The notes under the pieces are model-generated. The model did not search any database, was not told where the DNA came from, and worked only from the letters and a program-made list of their open reading frames with translations. Below, piece by piece: positions 1-6,939 of a stretch of DNA of 9,052 nt; within the stretch, counting starts at the first letter, position 1, and the number at the start of each line of letters is the position of its first letter. The stretch is from assembly GCA_015491705.1 (NCBI GenBank), contig WFVK01000175.1, positions 1 to 9,052 on the forward strand, written 5' to 3'. Position numbers and translations under genes: made by a program. This DNA is from Nitrospirota bacterium (GTDB taxonomy: Bacteria; Nitrospirota; Thermodesulfovibrionia; UBA6902).

Positions 1-7
1 GTGCCCC

Positions 8-514
8 ATGAGAACAAATAAAAGTAAAATGATATTGCTGTTTATGGCCGGGCTTGCGTTTCTTGCCGTTTCATGCGCTACGACCGTTCAGGCCCCGTAC
101 AAACAGGATGCAATCACCCTGCGCCTGAAGAGCTCGAATGAGCTGAACCTATACAACGGCAAGGCACACACACTCCTGCTGTGCGTCTATCAACTGAAGG
201 ACCCCAATGCCTTCAACCAACTGCTTGATGAGAGGGACGGCGTCTCCAGGCTGCTTGAGTGCAGGCGCTTTGACCCTTCGGTCACCGGCTCCAGGCGGCT
301 GATAATAAACCCCGGCCGGGAAATCACCAGGACCCTTGACAGGGCCGAGGGGACGAAATACGTGGGTGTTGCGGCAGGCTATTACGATATGGAGCCCGGA
401 GGCATGGTCCGGTTGTACCGGATACCTGTGAACATGTTTACAAAGAGCCTGAAGGAACTGAAGATAAGGCTTTTCCTGGGACCGCACAAGATAGAGGCGT
501 TCAGGGAAGAATAA
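8..514 (+). CDS. tssJ: T6SS outer-membrane lipoprotein TssJ
   Basis: TssJ (VasD/Lip family) is the outer-membrane lipoprotein of the T6SS membrane complex; it binds the periplasmic end of TssM. Seen here: a 168-residue protein with a basic N-terminus (residues 2-7), a hydrophobic stretch at about 8-21 and a lipobox-like AVSC ending at Cys23, so the mature protein starts at Cys23. Residue +2 is Ala, not Asp, which fits outer-membrane sorting by the enteric rule. The mature part carries the family pattern: LLLCVYQLKDPNAF (about 56-69), LLECRRFDPSV, INPG near residue 100, and a GVAAGYYD segment near 121-128, consistent with the TssJ beta-sandwich. Length is normal for the family. The ATG is only 7 nt from the window edge, so its ribosome-binding site is mostly outside; the signal peptide supports this start. 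The stop overlaps the tssK start by one base (TAATG), suggesting coupling. Identification is firm. Confidence 0.92.
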   Translation: MRTNKSKMILLFMAGLAFLAVSCATTVQAPYKQDAITLRLKSSNELNLYNGKAHTLLLCVYQLKDPNAFNQLLDERDGVSRLLECRRFDPSVTGSRRLIINPGREITRTLDRAEGTKYVGVAAGYYDMEPGGMVRLYRIPVNMFTKSLKELKIRLFLGPHKIEAFREE

Positions 515-1902
515 TGGATATACAGAGACCGCTTTTCTGGCATCAGGGACTCTTTCTGCAACCCCAGCACTTTCAACTGCTCGAGCTGTCCTTCAGGTCG
601 CTGCTGGCGCCGTTTCATGATTTCATGCAGCCCGAGTTCTGGGGCACGGGGGAGATCGAGATCGAAAACGCCGCCCTCGGCACAGGCACATTCAGCCTCC
701 TTAAGGGCAGCTTCCTTTTTCCGGACGGGACATATGCGGTCCTGCGCGGCAACGCCGTTGCCGGGGCCCGCACGTTTGACCCGGCGCTGATAGAAGGGGG
801 CAGGCCCCTCGGCGTGTTCGCAGGACTCAGGAAATGGAATACGGCAGGGGAGAACGTGACCGTGCTTGAGAAAACGGACAGGCTTTCGGATGTAACAACG
901 CGGTTTGTCACCGCGGCGGAGCCGGAGGAGGTAAAGGACCTGCATTCAGACGGGCCGTCCGGCCAGGTCAAGAGGCTCAGTTACGCGCTCAAAATATTCT
1001 GGGAGACCGAGACGGAACTGCTCGGGGATTATGACCTTATCCCCGTCGGCAGGCTGGAGAGGGAAGGGGAGGACATAGTTCTTTCACGCAGCTTTGTGCC
1101 GCCCTGCCTCACTATCGCAGGCTCGGACATCCTCCTTAAACTCGTCCGGGAGATCAGGGACCAGATAGCCGCGCGCAGCCGGCAGCTTGAAGAGTACAAG
1201 ACACAGCGGGGGATACAGAGCGCCGAGTTCGGCTCAAGGGACATGGTTTATCTCCTGGCCCTGAGGTCCCTTAACCGTTATGTCCCCCTGCTCTTTCACT
1301 ACACGGAAACAGGGCGTGTCCATCCGTGGGCCGTCTACGGGACACTGAGGCAGCTCATCGGCGAGCTTTCCTCTTTTTCGGGGAATGTGAATGTCATGGG
1401 CGAATCCGGCGACGGGCTCCCGCCGCTGCCCGGTTATGACCACGGCAGGCTGTGGGAATGCTTCTCAGCAGCCGGCAGGACGGTCACCCGCCTGATAGAC
1501 GAGATCACCGCGGGGCCGGAGTATATAATAAAACTCGTTTATGACGGCACTTACTATGCCGCGGACCTGAAACCCGCCGTCTTTGAGGGACGCAACCGCT
1601 TCTTTCTTGTATGCAGGACTGAAGATGACCACAGGGCCGTGCTCGAGTCACTGACATCACTGGCCAAGCTGAGCTCGCGCGAGCACCTGCCGATATTGAT
1701 AGCCCGGGCGCTTCCGGGCATCCCGATAGAGAACCTCCGGGTGCCCCCGCAGGAACTGCCCCGGAGGGCGGACTGCCTGTATTTTGCAGTGGACCGGCAC
1801 AGCGAACAGTGGGCTTTTGTGGAAAAGGGAAACAATATAGCCCTCTACTGGGATAATGCGCCGGGGGACCTCGAGGTTGAACTTATGATTGTGGGAAAGT
1901 AA
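514..1902 (+). CDS. tssK: T6SS baseplate-membrane adaptor TssK
   Basis: TssK (ImpJ/VasE family) is a cytoplasmic trimeric baseplate protein that docks the TssE/F/G wedge complex onto TssL and TssM. The 462-residue product is close to the usual family length. Its N-terminus carries the strongest family signature: Trp9, then QGLFLQPQHFQ at 11-21. There is no signal peptide and no membrane segment, as expected. The middle (near residues 215-235) has a charged helix with IRDQIAARSRQLEEY, and the C-terminal part includes HLPILIARALPGIP, then LYFAVDR and a final beta-rich stretch ending VELMIVGK, all typical of the head domain that contacts the membrane complex. AGGGA at 503-507 lies 6 nt before the ATG and is a good Shine-Dalgarno inside the end of tssJ. 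The reading frame is intact with no sign of decay. Identification is secure; the domain roles are family knowledge. Confidence 0.95.
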   Translation: MDIQRPLFWHQGLFLQPQHFQLLELSFRSLLAPFHDFMQPEFWGTGEIEIENAALGTGTFSLLKGSFLFPDGTYAVLRGNAVAGARTFDPALIEGGRPLGVFAGLRKWNTAGENVTVLEKTDRLSDVTTRFVTAAEPEEVKDLHSDGPSGQVKRLSYALKIFWETETELLGDYDLIPVGRLEREGEDIVLSRSFVPPCLTIAGSDILLKLVREIRDQIAARSRQLEEYKTQRGIQSAEFGSRDMVYLLALRSLNRYVPLLFHYTETGRVHPWAVYGTLRQLIGELSSFSGNVNVMGESGDGLPPLPGYDHGRLWECFSAAGRTVTRLIDEITAGPEYIIKLVYDGTYYAADLKPAVFEGRNRFFLVCRTEDDHRAVLESLTSLAKLSSREHLPILIARALPGIPIENLRVPPQELPRRADCLYFAVDRHSEQWAFVEKGNNIALYWDNAPGDLEVELMIVGK

Positions 1903-1926
1903 CAATCCCCTGAAACGGAGCTTATT

Positions 1927-2607
1927 ATGCATTTGACAGATTGTTTCATGGAACTTATAGCGTATGTGTCTTATTTCCGCAAGACGGTGAATGAGAGGCA
2001 GCCCGCGTTTGAACAGGTTAAGGCCGATATTATGCGCCTGATAACACAGAGTGAAGACTGCCTGAAAAGGGGTCTCTTCCCCCGTGATGACTATGACACG
2101 GCGCGGTTCGCGGTCTGCGCATGGGTGGATGAGGCGATCCTCGCCTCTTCGTGGCAGCACAGGGAGCAATGGCAGAGAGAGCTGCTGCAGCGTATCTTTT
2201 ATAATACGGCGGCCGCCGGTGAGGAGTTTTTTGAGCGGCTGAACGCACTCGGCCCGCATCAGAGGGATGCAAGGGAGGTCTATTACCTCTGCCTGGCGCT
2301 GGGTTTCATGGGGCGCTACTGCCGCAAGGAAGACGAATACCTGCTTGAACAGTTGAAGACCTCCAACCTCAAGCTCCTTGCAGGAAGCGCGCTGGGGGTG
2401 CCCTCGCTTGAAATGGCGGAGCTCTTCCCCGAGGCCCATCCTGCAGGGCAGGCGGAGATGGCCGTGCAGAAACCGAAATTCCGTTTCTCGCTCTTTACGG
2501 CTGTAGCCCTTGCAGCCCCGGTCCTGCTTTTCGGGCTGTTGTTCCTGATTTACAGATTTTCCCTCAGCGGGATAGGAGAAAGTTTCTTAAGTTCATTGCC
2601 GAAATGA
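1927..2607 (+). CDS. tssL: T6SS inner-membrane protein TssL (DotU/IcmH family, short form)
   Basis: TssL is a C-tail-anchored inner-membrane protein; its cytoplasmic hook-shaped domain pairs with TssM and contacts TssK. Seen here: 226 residues, an N-terminal helical domain with DotU-family motifs FAVCAWVDEAIL (61-72) and EVYYLCLALGFMGRY (117-131), and one membrane segment at about 188-210 followed by a short tail of about 16 residues. The protein stops there. It has no OmpA-like peptidoglycan-binding extension of the kind carried by long TssL proteins. GGAG at 1917-1920 is 6 nt before the ATG, in the 24-nt gap after tssK, and supports the start. The last bases overlap tssM by 4 nt (ATGA), a classical coupling arrangement for two proteins that form a complex. 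Identification is firm; topology is predicted by eye from hydrophobicity. Confidence 0.93.
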   Translation: MHLTDCFMELIAYVSYFRKTVNERQPAFEQVKADIMRLITQSEDCLKRGLFPRDDYDTARFAVCAWVDEAILASSWQHREQWQRELLQRIFYNTAAAGEEFFERLNALGPHQRDAREVYYLCLALGFMGRYCRKEDEYLLEQLKTSNLKLLAGSALGVPSLEMAELFPEAHPAGQAEMAVQKPKFRFSLFTAVALAAPVLLFGLLFLIYRFSLSGIGESFLSSLPK

Positions 2608-5600
2608 AAGACAAGTTATTAAAATTTCTCAAGATATTCCTCTTTGCCGCATTGGGCATCCTGGTCATACTGCTTGTATTCGGGGTTGTCCTCAGCCTGG
2701 ACTGGCCCTGGTGGGCGGGATTCTTCCTCCTGCTCGCGATCGTGGGGGCGGGTATCGGCGCGCTGTTTCTCCGCAAGCTGTGGCTCAGGCGCAGGGAGCA
2801 GCATTTTGTCCAGCAGGTGATAGAGCAGGATGAGGCCCGCCTGAGCGCGCTTAAGGGCAAAGAGCGTGAAGAGATGAAAGAGCTTCAGGCGCGGTGGAAG
2901 GAGGCCATTGACGCGCTGAGACGCTCGCACCTGAGAAAATACGGAAACCCCCTGTACGTGCTTCCATGGTACCTCGTAATGGGCGAGAGCGGCTCGGGCA
3001 AGACGACCGCCATAAAGAGCGCCCGCCTTTCCTCGCCGTTTGCCGAGGTTACCCGGACACCCGGGATTTCAGGGACGAAAAACTGCGACTGGTGGTTCTT
3101 TGAACAGGCGGTTATTATAGACACGGCGGGAAGATACACGGCCCCCGTGGATGAGGGCAGGGACAGGGAAGAGTGGCGGAAATTCCTGAACCTGCTCGTC
3201 AAATACAGGAAGAAAGAGCCCCTCCACGGCCTTATCGTGACGGTGGCCGCCGACAAACTGCTGGAGGGCCGGAGCGAGGCCCTCGAGGAAGACGGGCGTA
3301 ACATCCGGCGCAGGATAGACGAGCTCATGCGCGCCATGGGGGTCAAATTCCCGGTTTACGTGCTTGTCACCAAGTGCGACCTGATACAGGGAATGACCCG
3401 GTTCTGCGACCACCTGCCCGAGGAGAGCACGGACCAGCCCATGGGCGTGATCAACCAGGACCTGTCCACTGACATAACAGCCTTCCTTGATTCGGCCCTC
3501 AACTCCATGGGGGAGCGGCTGAGGAACCTCCGCATCCTGCTCCTGCACAGGGCCGGCACAGGCGGGACGGACCCCGGGCTCCTCCTGTTTCCCGAGGAAT
3601 TTGAAAACCTGCGGCAGGGGCTTGAATCATTCATGAAGGGGGCGTTCCAGGAGAATCCCTACCAGGAGACGCCTGTCCTGCGCGGCCTGTTTTTCAGCAG
3701 CGGCAGGCAGGAGGGCACCCCTTATTCCCATTTTCTCAATACATTGGGGCTTATCAGTGAGAAAGAGGTCCTGCCCGGCACGAGCAGGGGCCTTTTCCTC
3801 CATGACTTTTTTTCAAAAATTCTGCCGGGCGACAGGGGACTGTTTGCGCCGACCAGCAGGGCCGTACAGTGGCAGACCTTCACGAGAAACCTCGGCCTTG
3901 TCTCATGGGTTGTCATAGGCGTGGCCCTTTGCGGCCTGTTGAGTTTCTCGTTTGTCAAGAATCTCCGGACACTGAGGGGCGCCTCTCATGAATTCGCCAA
4001 GCAGCCTGCCTTGCAGGGGATGTTCATGCCCGACCTTGTGACAATGAACCGCTTCAACAATGCAATCCTGACAGTGGAGGAGCGCAACCGGGACTGGTGG
4101 ATCCCCAGGTTCGGCCTGTATGAAAGCATCAACGCGGAGAAAGGACTCAAGGAGAATTTCTCCAGGCGGTTCAGGGAAGGTTTCATGGCGCCCCTGGACA
4201 GACAGATGGTGCAGAAGCTGACGGCTTTCACACCGGTCACACCTGACGAGGTCGTGGGCCGGTACGCCGCGCTTCTGGCAAGGCGCATCAATCTGCTGAA
4301 CGCCCGCCTCAGAGGCGAGGATGAAAAATCCATCAGGGCGAAACCCGTTCCGCCCTATGAACCCCTGATTTCTGCAGTCTCCCCTGATGCGGGACCCGAT
4401 GCAACGAAGAAGTTCGGGGAGTTATATCTCTACTACATAATCCGGCGCACGGACACCGGGGAAATGGGCAAAGAGATAGACATCTTTCAGTCATGGCTGA
4501 AACACCTGCTGGCACTCAAGGGCCGCAACCCCCGGTGGATCGCCTCCTGGGTGGACAGGAGCGGCGCGGTGCCGTCCCTGACACCTGGAGACTTCTGGGG
4601 TGGAGATTCCCCACCTGAAGCACAGGAGGCGACTGTTGCCCCTGCCTTCACGCTCCGGGGCAGAGAGATGATAGATTCGTTCATTAAGGAGATCGAGGCC
4701 GCCCTTCCCGACCCCCTCGTCTTTGCAGACCGGAAGCTGGAGTTCATGAAGTGGTACCGCGACAGCAGTTTCAGGGCCTGGCAGGAGTTCGGCGCCTCTT
4801 TTTCAAAGGGCATGGAAAGGCTCAGCGGCAGGGATGAGTGGAGAAACACCGCCGCCAAGATGGCCGCGGGGAAGGGGCCGTATTTCGCCTTTCTGCAGAG
4901 GATGACCGCGGATCTCGAGCCCCTTGCGGAAAAGGGTGACCTGCCTCCGTGGCTGCGTCAGGCCTATGAGTTGAGGAAGATCGGAAAGATAGGCTCCACA
5001 GTAGGGGGTACCATTGCAAAGGCCGCGGAAAAGGGGAAGAAGGTCATCAGCGCCCTGGAGAGGAGACTCGGCAGGGAAGGTGGCAGGCCCTCCGGAGAGG
5101 AATCCCTCTCGATAAAGGCGTACACTGAATATCAAAAGGCACTCAATGAAATAACGCCCGTGACCGCATCCGCCGGCCAGGCTTACAAGACAGCGCTGCA
5201 GGTCTTTACAGAAGACCCTGCTGTCAGCAAGTCGCCTTTTTATGCGGGTTACAGGGCTGCATCCGCATTAAAGACCGGCGTGGCAGACGGTAAACCGTCC
5301 GCTGTCGTCTCGGATATTATCACAGGCCCGCTTGATTTTCTCTGGGAATATACACTCAGGGAAACCGCCTGCCGCCTCCAGAACGAATGGGAGTCCGGCG
5401 TACTTGCCGAAATACAGGGGGCCTCACGCCAGCAGGCCATAGAGCTGCTCCTTGGACAAAACGGCTATGCGTGGAAATTCGTCAAAGAGCCGGCGGCGCC
5501 GTTTGTGAGGTACAGGCAGGGCAGGGGCTACCGGGCAAGGAAGATTTTCGGCAGGGGTGTGCCTTTCAGGCCGGCCTTCTTCACATTCCTGAGAAAAGGG

Positions 5601-6074
5601 GCCGGCGCGCACGCGGATGCACTGACCAGGCAGAACTACAATGTGCTGATCAGGGGGCTGCCGACAGATGCCAATCAGGATTCGCGGCTGAAGCCCCATG
5701 CCACACACCTCGAACTGCAGTGCACGGACAGGACGTACAGGCTGGATAATTACCAGTTCCCGGTAAGCAGGACCTTCAGATGGTCGCCGGGGACATGCGG
5801 GGATGTGGTATTCAGCATCGAGGTGGGAGACCTCACGCTTGCAAAGACCTACAGGGGGCCGCAGGCATTTGTTGATTTTCTCGATGAGTTCAGGACCGGG
5901 CGCCGCACCTTTTACCCGAAGGAGTTTCCCGCAAAGAGGAGAGACCTCGGAGACCTGGGCATCAGGTATATCAGGGTCAACTATAAATTCCGGGGGGCCA
6001 GCGCCGTACTGAAGAAATTCAGGTTTTCCCCCGGTGAAATCGTAAGGAGCATTTCGCATTGCTGGGACCAGTGA
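2604..6074 (+). CDS. tssM: T6SS inner-membrane protein TssM (IcmF family)
   Basis: TssM is the large IcmF-type protein that spans the inner membrane and crosses the periplasm to meet TssJ. The 1156-residue product has the usual layout: a membrane hairpin at about 8-32 and 37-57, a cytoplasmic NTPase-like domain, a third membrane segment at about 431-451, and a long periplasmic part to the end. The NTPase motifs look intact: P-loop GESGSGKT (127-134), a DTAGRY Walker B/G3 element (173-178), and TKCDL (256-260) in the G4 position. The family segment RGLFFSSGRQEGTP (360-373) and LHDFFSKIL (399-407) follow. The C-terminal region (about 1040-1135) is beta-rich, with Trp1060 and a GPQAFVDFLDEF segment, and should hold the TssJ-binding end. 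No Shine-Dalgarno lies at normal distance before the ATG; AGGAG sits 25 nt upstream, so initiation is probably coupled to tssL termination. A Lys/Gly/Glu-rich stretch at about 791-836 interrupts the periplasmic part. No peptidoglycan-binding module is recognised. Confidence 0.95.
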   Translation: MKDKLLKFLKIFLFAALGILVILLVFGVVLSLDWPWWAGFFLLLAIVGAGIGALFLRKLWLRRREQHFVQQVIEQDEARLSALKGKEREEMKELQARWKEAIDALRRSHLRKYGNPLYVLPWYLVMGESGSGKTTAIKSARLSSPFAEVTRTPGISGTKNCDWWFFEQAVIIDTAGRYTAPVDEGRDREEWRKFLNLLVKYRKKEPLHGLIVTVAADKLLEGRSEALEEDGRNIRRRIDELMRAMGVKFPVYVLVTKCDLIQGMTRFCDHLPEESTDQPMGVINQDLSTDITAFLDSALNSMGERLRNLRILLLHRAGTGGTDPGLLLFPEEFENLRQGLESFMKGAFQENPYQETPVLRGLFFSSGRQEGTPYSHFLNTLGLISEKEVLPGTSRGLFLHDFFSKILPGDRGLFAPTSRAVQWQTFTRNLGLVSWVVIGVALCGLLSFSFVKNLRTLRGASHEFAKQPALQGMFMPDLVTMNRFNNAILTVEERNRDWWIPRFGLYESINAEKGLKENFSRRFREGFMAPLDRQMVQKLTAFTPVTPDEVVGRYAALLARRINLLNARLRGEDEKSIRAKPVPPYEPLISAVSPDAGPDATKKFGELYLYYIIRRTDTGEMGKEIDIFQSWLKHLLALKGRNPRWIASWVDRSGAVPSLTPGDFWGGDSPPEAQEATVAPAFTLRGREMIDSFIKEIEAALPDPLVFADRKLEFMKWYRDSSFRAWQEFGASFSKGMERLSGRDEWRNTAAKMAAGKGPYFAFLQRMTADLEPLAEKGDLPPWLRQAYELRKIGKIGSTVGGTIAKAAEKGKKVISALERRLGREGGRPSGEESLSIKAYTEYQKALNEITPVTASAGQAYKTALQVFTEDPAVSKSPFYAGYRAASALKTGVADGKPSAVVSDIITGPLDFLWEYTLRETACRLQNEWESGVLAEIQGASRQQAIELLLGQNGYAWKFVKEPAAPFVRYRQGRGYRARKIFGRGVPFRPAFFTFLRKGAGAHADALTRQNYNVLIRGLPTDANQDSRLKPHATHLELQCTDRTYRLDNYQFPVSRTFRWSPGTCGDVVFSIEVGDLTLAKTYRGPQAFVDFLDEFRTGRRTFYPKEFPAKRRDLGDLGIRYIRVNYKFRGASAVLKKFRFSPGEIVRSISHCWDQ
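6043..6049 (+). promoter_or_regulatory. Shine-Dalgarno of tagF, supporting a TTG start
   Basis: TAAGGAG ends 9 nt before the TTG at 6059 and 21 nt before the other possible start, GTG at 6071. It is the best ribosome-binding match near this junction and lies inside the end of tssM. A weaker GGGA (6064-6067) is only 3 nt from the GTG. The spacing therefore favours TTG as the tagF start. This is a spacing argument only. Confidence 0.6.
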
Positions 6075-6844
6075 AATCCGGCCTGCAGTGGAACTGGGCG
6101 GCTTACGGCAAGCACCCCTCGGCAAAGGACTATTTCCGGCTCGGCCCGGAATCCCCTCTGTCGAAGAGCTTCTCGGAGTGGGTGGACCGGGGCTACAGGG
6201 ATGTGGTTTCATCTGACGACCGCGGCGGGAGGGCGCCGGTTGCATGGCGCTTCTGGGCCAGGGGCGCAGGCAGGGGGTCACTTGCATGCGGACTGGTGAA
6301 GGACAGCAGCGACAGCCTCGGCCGGCCGTACCCTTTTCTTATAATCGGCAGCGGCTGCCTCAGGGACTGGGAGGAACAGTGGGACCTCCTTCCGATTGCA
6401 TGCGAAAAACCGTGGGGCAGCATAGAATATCTTTCGGCCCGGCCCTTTGAGGATTTCAGGACACTGGAGGCAGCCATCAGGAATATCAGGCCGCCGTTTC
6501 CGGACTGGACCGAGTTCAGCAGAAAAAGGGAAATTCTCATAAGGGAAAGCGCCTGCGCCGCAGGAGCCGGCAGTCCTCAACGGGGAGCAGGGCCGCCGGA
6601 GGAGGGCGAGGGGGGCATTATCCGCCTGGACAGGAAGACATCTCACGAGCAGTGTGCCCTGATCAGCATGTGGCACAGGTTGCTCAGGCAGAGCGACGGC
6701 GTTGCACCGAATGCGATCTTCATGGGCGGAACATTTGAAAGGTCATACATGGCCTTCTTTAAACGCCCCCTGCTGACGGGTGACTTTGTGCGCCTGTGGT
6801 CAATATCCTCCGGTTCCGGGAAATGCATTACCGGAAATGCCTGA
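6059..6844 (+). CDS. tagF: T6SS-associated protein TagF (BMA_A0400-type family)
   Basis: TagF proteins are cytoplasmic T6SS accessory factors; the Pseudomonas aeruginosa one is a post-translational repressor acting through the Fha protein. This 261-residue product shows the family pattern: AAYGKHPSAKDYFRLG (14-29), corresponding to the usual GKLPxxGDF motif, then Trp41 in SEWVDRGY, GRPYPFLIIG (88-97), and a C-terminal PNAIFMGGTF (217-226) with GDFVRLW (241-247). The N-terminal motif departs from the common form (Lys instead of Gly before Asp, and YF after it). A Gly/Ala/Pro/Glu-rich segment at about 167-186 looks like a flexible linker. There is no signal peptide or membrane span. It overlaps the end of tssM by 16 nt with the TTG start, or by 4 nt (GTGA) with the alternative GTG at 6071; both leave the conserved domain whole. 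The family call is good. A repressor role here is inference, since no Fha, kinase or phosphatase gene is in view. Confidence 0.82.
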   Translation: MLGPVKSGLQWNWAAYGKHPSAKDYFRLGPESPLSKSFSEWVDRGYRDVVSSDDRGGRAPVAWRFWARGAGRGSLACGLVKDSSDSLGRPYPFLIIGSGCLRDWEEQWDLLPIACEKPWGSIEYLSARPFEDFRTLEAAIRNIRPPFPDWTEFSRKREILIRESACAAGAGSPQRGAGPPEEGEGGIIRLDRKTSHEQCALISMWHRLLRQSDGVAPNAIFMGGTFERSYMAFFKRPLLTGDFVRLWSISSGSGKCITGNA

Positions 6845-6939
6845 AACAGGGATGGTGGGAAATTTGACCTGCCCATTCAATTTTGTTAAGATTGCAGTGA
6901 ACAGCCGCTGCGTTACTAAAACCGTTAACAGGATTTTTT
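6845..6939. other. Intergenic region between tagF and tagJ
   Basis: This is the only sizeable non-coding gap in the window. It holds a promoter candidate (6864-6892) and, downstream, a pseudopalindrome CAGC-C-GCTG (6902-6910) and two copies of CGTTA 12 nt apart (6911-6915 and 6923-6927). The tagJ Shine-Dalgarno AGGA (6930-6933) is followed by six T and the ATG. No stable hairpin followed by a T-run was found, so no rho-independent terminator for the upstream genes is called. Confidence 0.7.
6864..6892 (+). promoter_or_regulatory. Sigma-70-type promoter candidate for tagJ-tssA
   Basis: A -35 box TTGACC (6864-6869, 5 of 6 matches to TTGACA) is followed after exactly 17 bp by a -10 box TAAGAT (6887-6892, 4 of 6 matches to TATAAT). 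TG at 6884-6885 gives an extended -10. The predicted transcription start is near 6899, leaving a leader of about 40 nt before the tagJ ATG. The position in the only real gap of the gene block, just before a gene with its own Shine-Dalgarno, supports the call. It assumes the host uses a standard housekeeping sigma factor. No -24/-12 sigma-54 pattern was noticed here. Confidence 0.55.

Noticed and set aside
1657..2439. A 260-codon open frame on the minus strand across tssK and tssL.
   Set aside because: It runs opposite to two firmly identified T6SS genes and its product resembles no known family.
3807..3820. Seven T bases followed by C and five A in tssM as a programmed slippage site or frameshift.
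   Set aside because: The tssM frame continues intact with family motifs on both sides, and no alternative product is apparent.
5424..6287. A 287-codon open frame on the minus strand across the tssM/tagF junction.
   Set aside because: It is antisense to two well-supported genes with clear family motifs, its product is Pro/Arg-rich without any recognised motif, and long antisense frames are expected in GC-rich coding DNA.
6814..6836. Inverted repeat TTCCGG / CCGGAA near the end of tagF as a possible terminator.
   Set aside because: The arms are only 6 bp with an 11-nt loop, it lies inside the coding sequence, and no T-run follows.
6931..6939. Six T bases before the tagJ ATG as a terminator T-run.
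   Set aside because: No stable GC-rich hairpin directly precedes it; it is the spacer between the Shine-Dalgarno and the start codon.
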